From positions 496,001 through 560,000 of the forward strand of contig NZ_AP022609.1 in NCBI RefSeq assembly GCF_010729485.1: a DNA stretch of 64,000 bases, given 5' to 3'. Both the position numbers and the translations under genes were made by a program. Below the pieces are notes generated by a model, which saw only the letters and a list, made by a program, of their open reading frames with translations, was not told where the DNA came from and made no database searches. This document shows positions 35,239 to 46,751 of the stretch, in pieces; within the stretch, counting starts at the first letter, position 1, and every line of letters starts with the position of its first letter. The stretch comes from Mycolicibacter hiberniae. Its GTDB lineage: Bacteria; Actinomycetota; Actinomycetes; Mycobacteriales; Mycobacteriaceae.

Positions 35239-36287
35239 TGAACGCCAGGCGCCGGCTGCTCATCGCCGTCGCCGTGGTGGTCGTCTTGAACTTGACGCTG
35301 TTCACCTCGGCGTTGCCGCGTTGCCAGCAGGTGCGCGCGGCCGCAGCGCCTTTCGGGGTGGCCAGCGTGGCCACCATGTGGAGCGACTCTCCGCAAGGCT
35401 ACGCAGATGAGGCGCAATCGATCCGCGATGCCGGCGCCGGCTGGATCCGAATCATCGTGCAGTGGCACAAGATCGAACCCTCGATTGGCGCCTATGACTG
35501 GTCGACCGGCGACAACGCGGTGCAGGCCGCCAGCGCGGCCGGCCTCAGCATTTTGATGTGCATATCGGGTCCGGCGCCGGTATGGGCACAGGCTCCGGGC
35601 GCCGACCCCAACGCGGTCGGCAGCCCGCCGGCAGACCCGGTTGCGTTCGGGCAGATCGCCCGTGCCATCGCTGACCGCTACAAGACTGCGGTGGGAGCGT
35701 GGGAGATCTGGAACGAGCCCAACGCGCCGGAGTTTTTCACGCCCGTCGACGTCGGCCGCTACGCAGCACTGCTGCGGGAGGCCTACATGAACATCCATGC
35801 CGCCGCACCGCAGTCGATCGTGATGTCTGGGGGTTTGTCATCGTCGAACAGCGGCATCGACTCGGTGGACTTCATCCAGCAGCTCTACGCCGCCGGGGCG
35901 GGTGACGCATTGGATGCGATTGCTCTGCACCCTTATAGCTATCCGTACCCGATCACCGAGGACCCGCTGGGGCGAGGTGCTGCCGTGGCGCAGGTGCATC
36001 AGCTGATGGCCGCGCACGGCGAGGGCCGCAAGAAGATCTGGATCACCGAGTATGGCCAAGCCACCGGCACGTCGCCGTTTGCCGTTCCCGGTGAGCGACA
36101 GGCCGAGATCCTGGTGGCTTTCCTGCAATGGGCAAGCTCACTGGGCTACTTGGGGCCGCCCTTTCTGTTCACCAGTCGCGACCTGAGCCCGGATACATCT
36201 AACGCGGAATTCAATTTCGGGATCTACGGGGTCGACTACACGCCCAAGCCTGCCGTCGAGGCGATCAAAACCTTGGCTCGGTCCTGA
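35238..36287 (+). CDS. Secreted clan-A glycoside hydrolase, PslG-like
   Basis: A 349-residue exported TIM-barrel hydrolase. A signal or anchor peptide (RRLLIAVAVVVVLNLTLFTS) precedes the catalytic domain. The acid/base is Glu160 in EIWNEPN and the nucleophile is Glu271 in IWITEYG, the spacing expected of GH5/GH39-type enzymes. In Pseudomonas, the hydrolase PslG sits inside the Psl exopolysaccharide operon and trims the polymer. A similar editing or release role is likely here, inferred from context. It is translationally coupled to the short Wzz-like protein. Confidence 0.88.
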   Translation: MNARRRLLIAVAVVVVLNLTLFTSALPRCQQVRAAAAPFGVASVATMWSDSPQGYADEAQSIRDAGAGWIRIIVQWHKIEPSIGAYDWSTGDNAVQAASAAGLSILMCISGPAPVWAQAPGADPNAVGSPPADPVAFGQIARAIADRYKTAVGAWEIWNEPNAPEFFTPVDVGRYAALLREAYMNIHAAAPQSIVMSGGLSSSNSGIDSVDFIQQLYAAGAGDALDAIALHPYSYPYPITEDPLGRGAAVAQVHQLMAAHGEGRKKIWITEYGQATGTSPFAVPGERQAEILVAFLQWASSLGYLGPPFLFTSRDLSPDTSNAEFNFGIYGVDYTPKPAVEAIKTLARS

Positions 36288-36326
36288 TCGGCGAGCCGCT
36301 GCCGGATGTGCTGGGTGCGGCACGTC

Positions 36327-37070
36327 CTAGCGGGACCGGCCGGGCGCCGGATGTTGTTGACGCAGCGCGTGGATCACGGGCTGGGCAAGACGGTCGGCGA
36401 CCACCTGCTGGCCGGCGTGGCTGAGTTGCAGATGATCGGGCGACACGAGCTTGTCGTCCCCGGCGAACCAGTCTTCGGCGATCGGGTCGATGAACGGGGC
36501 GCCTGCTTCGGCGGCGGCGTCACGAATCATGTTGCGGGCGGCCAGGATCGCTTCGTCAGGGGGCTCGCGCCGATACCAGCTGGGCCCGACTATCAGCATG
36601 CCCGCCCGGGGCGCAGTGGACTTGACGTGGTCCAAGGTGGCGACGGCGGCATCGTGTAGGGCGGGCAGCGAGTTGACGTCGTTGGCCCCGCCCGCCAGCA
36701 GCACCAGATTGGTGTCGCGATTGACGCCCCGGGTCACCTGCTCGCCGAACGTGGGCGAGCTCGGAACGGTGACGGTGTATCCCGCACCGCCACGGCTGAA
36801 GTTGCGGAAATACGCATCGATTCCGGACTGCCCGGCCAGTCGTTGCAGGCTGGCAGGCCAGTTCTTGCTGCCGAAGCCGCCGGCCATGATGCCGGCCGCG
36901 AACTCGTCGCCGATCACCACAGCCTGCAGCGCTCCAGCCGGGGTTCGTGATGCCGTTTCGGTGGCCGGCGACAGCGCCCCGGTCGACGGTTTCGGCGGCG
37001 GGGTGCGGCCGGCGCACGCGGCGACCAGCACGGCAAGCGTGAGCAACAGCGCCCCCACCGAGCGCGTCAT
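36327..37070 (-). CDS. SGNH-fold lipoprotein with altered catalytic residues
   Basis: A 247-residue lipoprotein with a lipobox at Cys19 (LAVLVAAC). The fold is SGNH/GDSL-like: block I is VVIGDEFAAG, block III is LLAGGANDVN, and the last block is SPDHLQLSHAG. In normal enzymes block I reads GDS and the last block D-x-x-H. Here Glu56 takes the place of the catalytic serine, and Gln takes the place of the histidine. The protein is therefore likely not a normal esterase; it may bind glycan without cleaving it. Its start overlaps the flippase stop by four bases. Confidence 0.82.
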   Translation of the reverse strand: MTRSVGALLLTLAVLVAACAGRTPPPKPSTGALSPATETASRTPAGALQAVVIGDEFAAGIMAGGFGSKNWPASLQRLAGQSGIDAYFRNFSRGGAGYTVTVPSSPTFGEQVTRGVNRDTNLVLLAGGANDVNSLPALHDAAVATLDHVKSTAPRAGMLIVGPSWYRREPPDEAILAARNMIRDAAAEAGAPFIDPIAEDWFAGDDKLVSPDHLQLSHAGQQVVADRLAQPVIHALRQQHPAPGRSR

Positions 37071-38305
37071 GGCACCACATTAGCAGCGCGAAGGCGCCGT
37101 ACCGCAAGCATCAATCCGGGCAGCACGATCAGTTCGCCCAGCAGTTGCACCAGCGCCAGCGACGCGATCGGTCCGCGTGTCGCCAGGATTGCCAACAGGA
37201 CCAAAGCCACGCTGTTTCCCCCCGCGATGCAGGCGGTCGCCTGATTGGGGTAGCCCGCCGCCACCAGCATTGCCGCGAACGACTGTGAGTAGGCGGAAAG
37301 CCCGGCGGCGGCGACCATTCCGGCCACCAACGGAAGTGCCGCAGCGTAGGGCGGGCCGGCGATGCGCGTCACGAGGATGCCCGCCGGCCACGCGCACAGC
37401 AGGGCGACGCCCATGTAGTACAGGCACACGCGGGAGAACTGGTGGTAAAGGTCCCAGGCATGTCCGGTGTGCAGACGGCGCGCCAGTTCCGGAATGACCA
37501 CGGTCGCCATCGAGGCCGGCAGTAACAGGACTGGGCCGACCACCTTGGTGGCCACCCCGTACAGGCCGGCGACGGCAGTGCTGGCCAGGGCGGCCACGAC
37601 CGGTACCTGCAGCTGAAACAGCACGTTGGACAGCGAAAGGCCCCACCATCCCATCGCGCCGCGGGTGGCTCCGACCATGTCGCCCCGGGTACCGGCGACC
37701 GAGGTCATCGGCGTGACCGCCGCGATCACCAGGGGGATCGCGAACGCGACCGCGATCAACGAGTAATTTGCCGGCCGGCCCATCACGAGGTAGGCCACCA
37801 CGGCGGCGCACGGGACGATGCGCTGCGTGGCCACCAGCCAGCTCGAGTACCGATGACTGCCGATGCCGGCGAAGTGGTTCTGGGCGTAGGTCTGCAGGGT
37901 GTCCCCGGCACCCCAGACGATGCCGGCAGCCACCGTGGCGGGTAGGCGCAGCAGCGCCGCGCCGGACAGCAGCACCGTGACAAGCGCGAGATTGCTGCCG
38001 AGGTGCATGAGGTAGAGCGCACGGATCAGGCTGAGTGGCTGCCGGCCGGAGAGCTGTTGCATCGGAGAGTGTTCGGCTGCCACCCGCAGCACCCGCGCCG
38101 GTGCGCCGAAGCCGAACACGATCCCGGCCACCGTGGTCACCGCCCCGGCCGCAATGAATTCGCCGTAGGAGTGGACCGGCGAGATGCGCGCGAGCAGCAG
38201 CAGGGTCAACCCCAGTCCCACCGAGCTCACGATGCGCGAGGAAAAGCGCCACGCCACGCTCCGCGCCGTGTGCGGAGGCTGATGGTTGACCTGCCCGGTG
38301 TCCAT
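37067..38305 (-). CDS. Wzx-type polysaccharide flippase
   Basis: A 412-residue polytopic membrane protein with about twelve helices and the general layout of the MVF/polysaccharide transporter family. Examples are SSVGLGLTLLLLARI near the N-terminus, ALASTAVAGLYGVATKVVGP in the middle, and a second half of paired helices. It should flip lipid-linked repeat units across the plasma membrane for polymerisation. It lies between the GT2 gene (21 bases upstream) and the SGNH gene (overlapping). Substrate specificity cannot be read from the sequence. Confidence 0.85.
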   Translation of the reverse strand: MDTGQVNHQPPHTARSVAWRFSSRIVSSVGLGLTLLLLARISPVHSYGEFIAAGAVTTVAGIVFGFGAPARVLRVAAEHSPMQQLSGRQPLSLIRALYLMHLGSNLALVTVLLSGAALLRLPATVAAGIVWGAGDTLQTYAQNHFAGIGSHRYSSWLVATQRIVPCAAVVAYLVMGRPANYSLIAVAFAIPLVIAAVTPMTSVAGTRGDMVGATRGAMGWWGLSLSNVLFQLQVPVVAALASTAVAGLYGVATKVVGPVLLLPASMATVVIPELARRLHTGHAWDLYHQFSRVCLYYMGVALLCAWPAGILVTRIAGPPYAAALPLVAGMVAAAGLSAYSQSFAAMLVAAGYPNQATACIAGGNSVALVLLAILATRGPIASLALVQLLGELIVLPGLMLAVRRLRAANVVP

Positions 38306-38326
38306 CCGCGAACGAAGGATGCCCGA

Positions 38327-39175
38327 CTACTGCAGCCGGGCCGACAGCCACCGCCGCAGAGTCCGGTAGGTCGGGGTGAGTCGCAGTTTGAACACCGGTA
38401 TCTGGGCCAGATGAAACGCGGCGCCCCCCAACCCGTAGAGCTTTTCGACCGGGGTCCGCGAGTAACGCATTCGGACGTCGTAGGACTCCCTGACGAACGT
38501 CGGCCACATCTTGGCGGCTTTGGTTGCATCGTGGAAACGCAGCGCCCCGATCCCCACCGGCACGTAGGCCTGGCGCAAACCGGTCTGCGCGATACGTACC
38601 TGCAGGTCGTAGTCCATGGAGCAGTGCAGCCCCTCGGCGATGCCGCCCAGTTCGCGCAGCGTGCTGTCGCGCATCACGATCGACCCGGAGAACGCCGTGG
38701 GGCCTTGGAGCAGCAGTTTCTTCAGCTCCATCTGGCGCCCGGGGAACAAATCCACCGACGTGCCGTCCTCCCGGATCATGCGGCTGTCCCCGTAGAAGAG
38801 GTCGGCGTCGGGATGCTCGGCGATGGCCGTGCGCAGCCCGTCGAGCGCATCGGGCAGGAGCACGTCGTCGGAGTTCAGCCAGATCATCCACGACGGTTTT
38901 GCGCGGGCCAGGGCGCGGTTGAGGGCGTCGGACTGTCCGCGGTCGGGTTCGATCACCGGCTTGACCCGCTGATCGGCGCGCGCCAGCGCCGCTATGACGT
39001 CTTGCGTGCCGTCCGTGGATCCAGCGTCTTGAATCAGGAGTTCGTCGTCGGGACCCATCTGGTCCAGCGCACTGCGAAATGCAGTCTCGGCGAATCGCCC
39101 CGCATTATACGACGGTACGAGGATGCTGAAAACCGGTGTGGACCCGGGTTTGTCACCGCGCTGCTGGGTGCTCAC
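38327..39175 (-). CDS. GT2-family glycosyltransferase
   Basis: A 282-residue inverting GT-A glycosyltransferase. The nucleotide-binding N-terminus is FSILVPSYNAGRFAETAFRS, a DAGSTDGT segment follows, and the metal-binding motif is WLNSDD. The acceptor-side segment GLHCSMDYDLQVRIAQTG resembles WcaA-type enzymes of capsule and O-antigen loci. The start is a GTG. It is the first gene of the minus-strand operon GT2-flippase-SGNH and lies nearest the tRNA end of the locus. Donor and acceptor are unknown. Confidence 0.88.
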   Translation of the reverse strand: MSTQQRGDKPGSTPVFSILVPSYNAGRFAETAFRSALDQMGPDDELLIQDAGSTDGTQDVIAALARADQRVKPVIEPDRGQSDALNRALARAKPSWMIWLNSDDVLLPDALDGLRTAIAEHPDADLFYGDSRMIREDGTSVDLFPGRQMELKKLLLQGPTAFSGSIVMRDSTLRELGGIAEGLHCSMDYDLQVRIAQTGLRQAYVPVGIGALRFHDATKAAKMWPTFVRESYDVRMRYSRTPVEKLYGLGGAAFHLAQIPVFKLRLTPTYRTLRRWLSARLQ

Positions 39176-39479
39176 CCTTCGGTTCCTCTCATCGTGCTGG
39201 ATGAACCGCTTTGCCGTGGCGACGATCGCTCAACCGAGGCGAAAAAGCACTCGGGTCTCGTGAACCGTCGAATCCAAATCGCTGCGCGAACAGCCGAAAC
39301 GCACAGTCGTACGCTATCAGTTGTCGGCTTCTGACGCCGCAGTTCTTTGGCGCCGGTGGCAGCCCTGACCTGCTGGGTAAGAGCGGGTCCGCGCCGGTTG
39401 GGGGACCGGCGGCGGCGTGCACGCCCCAGGTCGTCCGGCAGCGAGTTTCTGGCCGAAAGCGCGGCATCTGCGCATCAAG
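39176..39479. other. Intergenic region between GT2 gene and tRNA-Gln
   Basis: About 304 bases without a convincing gene. They must contain the promoter of the minus-strand GT2-flippase-SGNH operon and the 3' flank of tRNA-Gln. I see no integrase remnant, IS end or clear terminator hairpin. This is the junction where the accessory glycan locus meets the conserved core. Confidence 0.5.
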
Positions 39480-39551
39480 CTCCGTCGCCAGGACTCGAAC
39501 CTGAACTATCTGAACCAAAATCAGAGGTGCTGCCGATTACACCACGACGGA
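39480..39551 (-). tRNA. tRNA-Gln (anticodon UUG)
   Basis: A 72-base cloverleaf on the minus strand. The acceptor arms TCCGTCG and CGACGGA pair over seven bases, with G as discriminator at 39480. The anticodon stem TCTGA/TCAGA encloses loop TTTTGGT, giving anticodon TTG. The T arm contains GGTTCGAGTCC. CCA is not encoded. Its 3' end faces the glycan locus, the orientation in which islands commonly integrate at tRNA genes. Confidence 0.95.
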
Positions 39552-39597
39552 TCGGTGCTCGCCCAGTGACTCTAGTGCAAGGGACTACCCTGGTCGC

Positions 39598-40242
39598 GTG
39601 GCTGGTCTGGATAAGGACGGCCGGGCGCCGCGAGCCCGGATGACAGGTAGCGAGCGTCGCCATCAACTGATTGACGTGGCCCGCTCGCTGTTCGCCGAAC
39701 GCGGGTTTGACGGCACGTCCATCGAGGAGATCGCGCAGCGCGCCAACGTGTCCAAACCCGTGGTCTATGAGCACTTCGGGGGCAAAGAGGGGCTCTACGC
39801 GGTGGTGGTCGACCGCGAGATGTCGGCATTGCTGGACGGCATCACCACGTCGCTGACCAAGGCGACCAACAATCAGTCCAGGCTGCGGGTGGAGCGCGTC
39901 GCGCTGGCATTGCTGACCTACGTCGACGAGCACACCGACGGATTCCGCATCCTGATCCGCGACTCGCCGGCGTCGATCAGTTCCGGCACCTACTCCACCC
40001 TGCTCAACGACGCGATCGGCCAGGTGTCGTCGATTCTGGCCGGCGACTTCGCCCGGCGCGGCCTGGACCCGGAGACCGCGCCGCTGTACGCCCAGGCGCT
40101 GGTCGGTTCGGTGTCGATGACGGCCCAGTGGTGGCTCGACGTGCGTGAGCCGAAGAAAGAAGTGGTGGCCGCGCACCTGGTCAACCTGTGCTGGAACGGG
40201 TTGACCCACCTGGAGCCCGATCCCACCCTGCACGACGAATAG
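39598..40242 (+). CDS. TetR-family regulator (Rv1019-like)
   Basis: A 214-residue TetR-type repressor. The helix-turn-helix lies near residues 30-65 ([20 protein letters not shown], then [12 protein letters not shown]). The ligand-binding half contains [20 protein letters not shown] and [20 protein letters not shown], closely matching Rv1019 of M. tuberculosis, which also lies next to mfd. The GTG start follows TACCCT, which could be a -10 box, so the message may be leaderless. An alternative start is the ATG at 39640. It probably regulates itself and the mfd-mazG unit 59 bases downstream. Confidence 0.93.
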   Translation: MAGLDKDGRAPRARMTGSERRHQLIDVARSLFAERGFDGTSIEEIAQRANVSKPVVYEHFGGKEGLYAVVVDREMSALLDGITTSLTKATNNQSRLRVERVALALLTYVDEHTDGFRILIRDSPASISSGTYSTLLNDAIGQVSSILAGDFARRGLDPETAPLYAQALVGSVSMTAQWWLDVREPKKEVVAAHLVNLCWNGLTHLEPDPTLHDE

Positions 40243-40301
40243 AGCATGTACCGCAACGCAAGTCGGCGGCCTGCGCCGCACCGCCTAGAATTGCCCGCAT
40301 C

Positions 40302-43946
<3,645 letters not shown>

Positions 43947-43951
43947 CCACG

Positions 43952-44902
43952 ATGACCGTCGTGCTGGTGGACCCGCGCCGGCCCACGCTCGTGCCGGTGG
44001 AAGCTCTGGCGCTGCTGTCCGGGGAGGTCGCCTACACCGCGGAACTGCCGATCGCGGTGCCCTGGTCTCTGCCGGCCGCGCATTCGGTGCTGTCCGCCGC
44101 CGATGATCCGCAGGCCCCGGTGCTGCTGTCCTCGGACCGCGACCACCCCGCCGTGCTCGCGCGCCTGGCCGCCGGGGAAGCGCTGATCGCTGCGCCCGAT
44201 CCGGCGCCGGGGGAGCGGCTGATCGATGCCGTCGCGGTGATGGACCGGTTGCGCACATCCGGGCCCTGGGAGGGCGAGCAGACCCACGACTCGCTGCGCC
44301 GATTCCTGCTCGAGGAGACCTACGAGCTTTTCGACGCGGTCCGCAGCGGCGACGCCCAGGAGCTGTGCGCGGAGCTCGGCGACGTGCTGCTGCAGGTGCT
44401 GTTCCACGCCCGCATCGCCGAGGACGCCCCCGAGCATCCGTTCTCCATCGACGACGTGGCCGACTCGTTGCTGCGCAAGCTGCGCAACCGGGCGCCCGCG
44501 GTGCTGGCCGGCGAGGAGATCTCGCTGGCCGAGCAGATGGCGCAGTGGGAAGAGCGCAAGGCCTTGGAGAAGCTGGAGAACACGGCGAACGCCCCCGGCG
44601 GCGCCTCGATCCTCGGCAACGTGCCGACCGCACAGCCGGCCCTGGCGCTGGCCGGCAAGGTGCTGCAACGCCTGGCTCGCGCCGGTGTGCCCGCAGACCT
44701 GATTCCCGAGGCGGTCACCACCGTGACGGTGGCCGCCGGCGTGGATGCCGAAAACGACTTGCGCACCGCGGTTCTGGAGCTCATGGACGCGGTGCGTGTG
44801 GCCGAGAGGGCGATCATCGGCGAACCCACCGAGCAGCAGTGGCGCGCGCATTGGCCGGCGGAGCCGCCCGTGGAGCCTGAGCCGCGTTACGAGGGAAAGT
44901 AG
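43952..44902 (+). CDS. mazG: Nucleoside triphosphate pyrophosphohydrolase MazG
   Basis: A 316-residue MazG protein that hydrolyses NTPs, including damaged ones, to NMP and pyrophosphate, a house-cleaning role. The core signature is EGEQTHDSLRRFLLEETYEL followed by CAELGDVLLQVLFHA, giving the EExxE...ExxD metal site. A ~95-residue mycobacterial N-terminal extension (MTVVLVDPRRPTLVPVEALA) precedes it. It starts five bases after mfd, as in Rv1020-Rv1021. Its end overlaps the convergent LysM gene by 16 bases. Confidence 0.95.
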   Translation: MTVVLVDPRRPTLVPVEALALLSGEVAYTAELPIAVPWSLPAAHSVLSAADDPQAPVLLSSDRDHPAVLARLAAGEALIAAPDPAPGERLIDAVAVMDRLRTSGPWEGEQTHDSLRRFLLEETYELFDAVRSGDAQELCAELGDVLLQVLFHARIAEDAPEHPFSIDDVADSLLRKLRNRAPAVLAGEEISLAEQMAQWEERKALEKLENTANAPGGASILGNVPTAQPALALAGKVLQRLARAGVPADLIPEAVTTVTVAAGVDAENDLRTAVLELMDAVRVAERAIIGEPTEQQWRAHWPAEPPVEPEPRYEGK

Positions 44903-45534
44903 ATCACCTGGTTGGCGAAGAGCGCGGCCGGTTCACCGATGTGGTTGGCGGCCGCGACGACCGAGGCCCGGGTGTCCAGATCCGCGTCGCCGTATTCCTC
45001 GCGGCACAGTGATACCAGGGTGTCGCCGGCGATGTGCCGCCGCCGGTTGAGCCCGGGGACGATCAGCACCTGGCCCGGATCGGGTTCAGTGTTGGCGGGA
45101 AGGTCATTCGCCAGCGCGATCACGATCGCGAGGTGGTCGTCGCCGTACCACCGGGCGGCCAGCCCCTCGAGGCTCTCCCCGTCGACGACCGTGTGGTGTC
45201 CCACGGCGGTCAGATCGGGCAGGTGCAGCCAGGCGCCCTGGTGCATCTCGCGCTGCGCGACTCCGTTGACGATCTCCCAGATCAACTGCACATTGGTGTC
45301 GTCGGTGCCGTAAAACTGCTGGGTGATCTCTTTGCGCGCCGCACCGGAATCGGGCGTGGTCAGCCGTTGCCGATACGTCACGTACGGGATCAGCAGCTGT
45401 TGCCCCGCGACGATCAGATCCGGGTTGGCGAGGTGATTCTGCCGCGCGATCACCGGATACAGCGTGCCGTCGCCGTACTCGCGCCGGGCCAGGGCGAACA
45501 GGGTGTCGCCGGGCTGGACTTGGTAGGTCTTCAT
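44887..45534 (-). CDS. Multi-LysM protein
   Basis: A 215-residue protein made largely of LysM-like modules. A clear one is YQVQPGDTLFALARREYGDG ... NPDLIVAGQQLLIPY at residues 4-51. Others are HTVVDGESLEGLAARWYGDD ... DPGQVLIVPG and RRRHIAGDTLVSLCREEYGD ... LFANQVIYFP. LysM modules bind N-acetylglucosamine polymers such as peptidoglycan. No signal peptide or membrane segment is visible, so it may act inside the cell, be carried by a phage-tail-like system, or leave by a non-classical route. The ATG follows AAAGGAACAACC. It is cotranscribed with the Gmad2-LysM gene 23 bases upstream, behind the motif at 46125. Confidence 0.85.
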   Translation of the reverse strand: MKTYQVQPGDTLFALARREYGDGTLYPVIARQNHLANPDLIVAGQQLLIPYVTYRQRLTTPDSGAARKEITQQFYGTDDTNVQLIWEIVNGVAQREMHQGAWLHLPDLTAVGHHTVVDGESLEGLAARWYGDDHLAIVIALANDLPANTEPDPGQVLIVPGLNRRRHIAGDTLVSLCREEYGDADLDTRASVVAAANHIGEPAALFANQVIYFPS

Positions 45535-45557
45535 GGTTGTTCCTTTCTTTGTAAGGG

Positions 45558-46061
45558 CTAGGGAATCCGCAGGACCTGCCCGACGCGGATCACGTCGGGG
45601 TCGTCGATACGGTCTCGGTTGGCGACGAAGAGCCGATGCCACAGATTGCCGTCGCCGTAGCGGTCCTGCGCAATCTTGAACAACGTGTCGCCGGTGACCA
45701 CACGGTGCAGCGCGAAGCTGTAGAAGGGCTCGCCCAACAGCGGGCGCCCGAACGTCAGCGGCACCGAGACCGTGAAGTCGTTCTCGGGCAGCCCGCTGGG
45801 GTTGTCCGAGTGCACGGTCAGCATCCCTTCCGCGGTTGCCGGCACCGGGTAGCTGACCGTAAAGGCGAACAGCGTGTACCCGAATCCGGTGTTCGGCACG
45901 AACATCGGCGTCACCGTCGTCAGAACGGTGCCGTTGCGGTCGGTCAGGGTTGCCGAACCGACGACAGCCTCGACGGCTCCACCGAGCCCGCACAGGACGA
46001 AACTGTCGCCGACGATGTCGAACGGTTGCGGACTGCGAACCGTCAGTCGCGGTATCTGCAT
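45558..46061 (-). CDS. Gmad2-LysM two-domain protein
   Basis: A 167-residue protein. The N-terminal ~110 residues look like a Gmad2 immunoglobulin-like domain (LTVRSPQPFDIVGDSFVLCG, LTDRNGTVLTTVT, and GMLTVHSDNPSG). The C-terminal ~50 residues are a LysM module (HRVVTGDTLFKIAQDRYGDG ... IRVGQVLRIP). I use the ATG at 46061, which follows AAAGGA, because Gmad2 begins at once. An upstream ATG at 46094 adds only MGFRPAERIPA. No signal peptide is seen. A GTAG-N4-CTAC motif lies 64 bases upstream. It probably acts with the multi-LysM protein encoded downstream. Confidence 0.82.
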   Translation of the reverse strand: MQIPRLTVRSPQPFDIVGDSFVLCGLGGAVEAVVGSATLTDRNGTVLTTVTPMFVPNTGFGYTLFAFTVSYPVPATAEGMLTVHSDNPSGLPENDFTVSVPLTFGRPLLGEPFYSFALHRVVTGDTLFKIAQDRYGDGNLWHRLFVANRDRIDDPDVIRVGQVLRIP

Positions 46062-46124
46062 GGCAGGAATCCTTTCCGCAGGTCTGAAGCCCATCCTGGG
46101 TCAGGCTGCGCCGGCGGCACACGG

Positions 46125-46136
46125 GTAGTGGGCTAC
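46125..46136 (-). promoter_or_regulatory. GTAG-N4-CTAC motif, copy 1
   Basis: GTAGTGGGCTAC on the plus strand, which reads GTAGCCCACTAC toward the Gmad2-LysM gene 64 bases away. A 17-base stretch CACGGGTAGTGGGCTAC is identical at copy 4 (47601-47617). It is a candidate binding site for the LuxR-type regulator at 51272, or a promoter element. Confidence 0.6.
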
Positions 46137-46297
46137 TCGATTCCTGCGCCGGGCGGGCCCGCCCGGACCGGGATCGGACGCCGATGTTGGGCGGTGACGC
46201 GGCTGAATTCGGGTACGGCGCTACTCGTGCCGGCCGGCGACGATCAGGCAGATAGTGGGACACGGCCACCACGGGAAAGGGATGCGCCATGACCCGC

Positions 46298-46594
46298 TCA
46301 CCAGGCAACCGCGCGACCACCGATGCTGTCGTTCGCTGGATGGACACCGGCGCCGGCAGAACCGATCCGGAGCCGACGGCGCTGGCACCCATCACGCCGG
46401 CGAAGCGCAGACTGCACGCCGCCTGGCGAGAATCCGCGCAGAGCCGGATCGTCGATCTCGATGTCGAAATCGACTGTCTGATCGAGCAGTTGCGCAGCGA
46501 GATGTCCGCGGCGCAACGACGCATCGATGCTGGCGATCACCTCGTCGAGTGTCGTGGACGAGGGCAGATCCGGTGGGGGCGCAAAGGAGTTCAT
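46298..46594 (-). CDS. Hypothetical 98-residue protein with upstream motif
   Basis: A 98-residue frame beginning MNSFAPPPDLPSSTTLDEVI, with a probable helix (EVIASIDASLRRGHLAAQLL) followed by an acidic patch and a basic, glycine-rich tail. No family is recognised. I favour this strand because a GTAG-N4-CTAC motif in the matching orientation ends 39 bases upstream of its ATG, as for its neighbours. The ribosome binding site is weak (GGAAAG directly before ATG). The opposite strand carries a competing frame (46289-46636) with a good AAAGGG site, so this call is tentative. Confidence 0.5.
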   Translation of the reverse strand: MNSFAPPPDLPSSTTLDEVIASIDASLRRGHLAAQLLDQTVDFDIEIDDPALRGFSPGGVQSALRRRDGCQRRRLRIGSAGAGVHPANDSIGGRAVAW

Positions 46595-46632
46595 CTTTCC
46601 GAGGATCCACCGGTGGGGTCGCGGTCCCTGGC

Positions 46633-46644
46633 GTAGTCCGCTAC
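46633..46644 (-). promoter_or_regulatory. GTAG-N4-CTAC motif, copy 2
   Basis: GTAGTCCGCTAC on the plus strand, reading GTAGCGGACTAC toward the minus-strand gene starting at 46594. It is 39 bases from that start codon and back to back with copy 3, which serves the plus-strand amidase gene. Confidence 0.55.
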
Positions 46645-46681
46645 GTAACTTGCTGCGCCGCAGCCCTTGGCGCACAGGCGG

Positions 46682-46693
46682 GTAGCGCACTAC
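46682..46693 (+). promoter_or_regulatory. GTAG-N4-CTAC motif, copy 3
   Basis: GTAGCGCACTAC, 58 bases upstream of the amidase start at 46752 and oriented toward it. It is followed by TCGCGTG, similar to the CCGTG that follows copies 1 and 4 when each is read toward its gene. Confidence 0.55.
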
Positions 46694-46751
46694 TCGCGTG
46701 CGGGGAGTGCGAGCGGTCCTGGCGTCGTCATCGAGTACGGAAGGGGCGCAG

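Noticed and set aside
46289..46636. Plus-strand frame of 115 codons with a good AAAGGG ribosome binding site, opposite the 46298-46594 gene
   Set aside because: The minus-strand frame has the regulatory motif in the right orientation 39 bases upstream, as its neighbours do. The plus-strand frame has its nearest motif pointing the other way. I am not certain.
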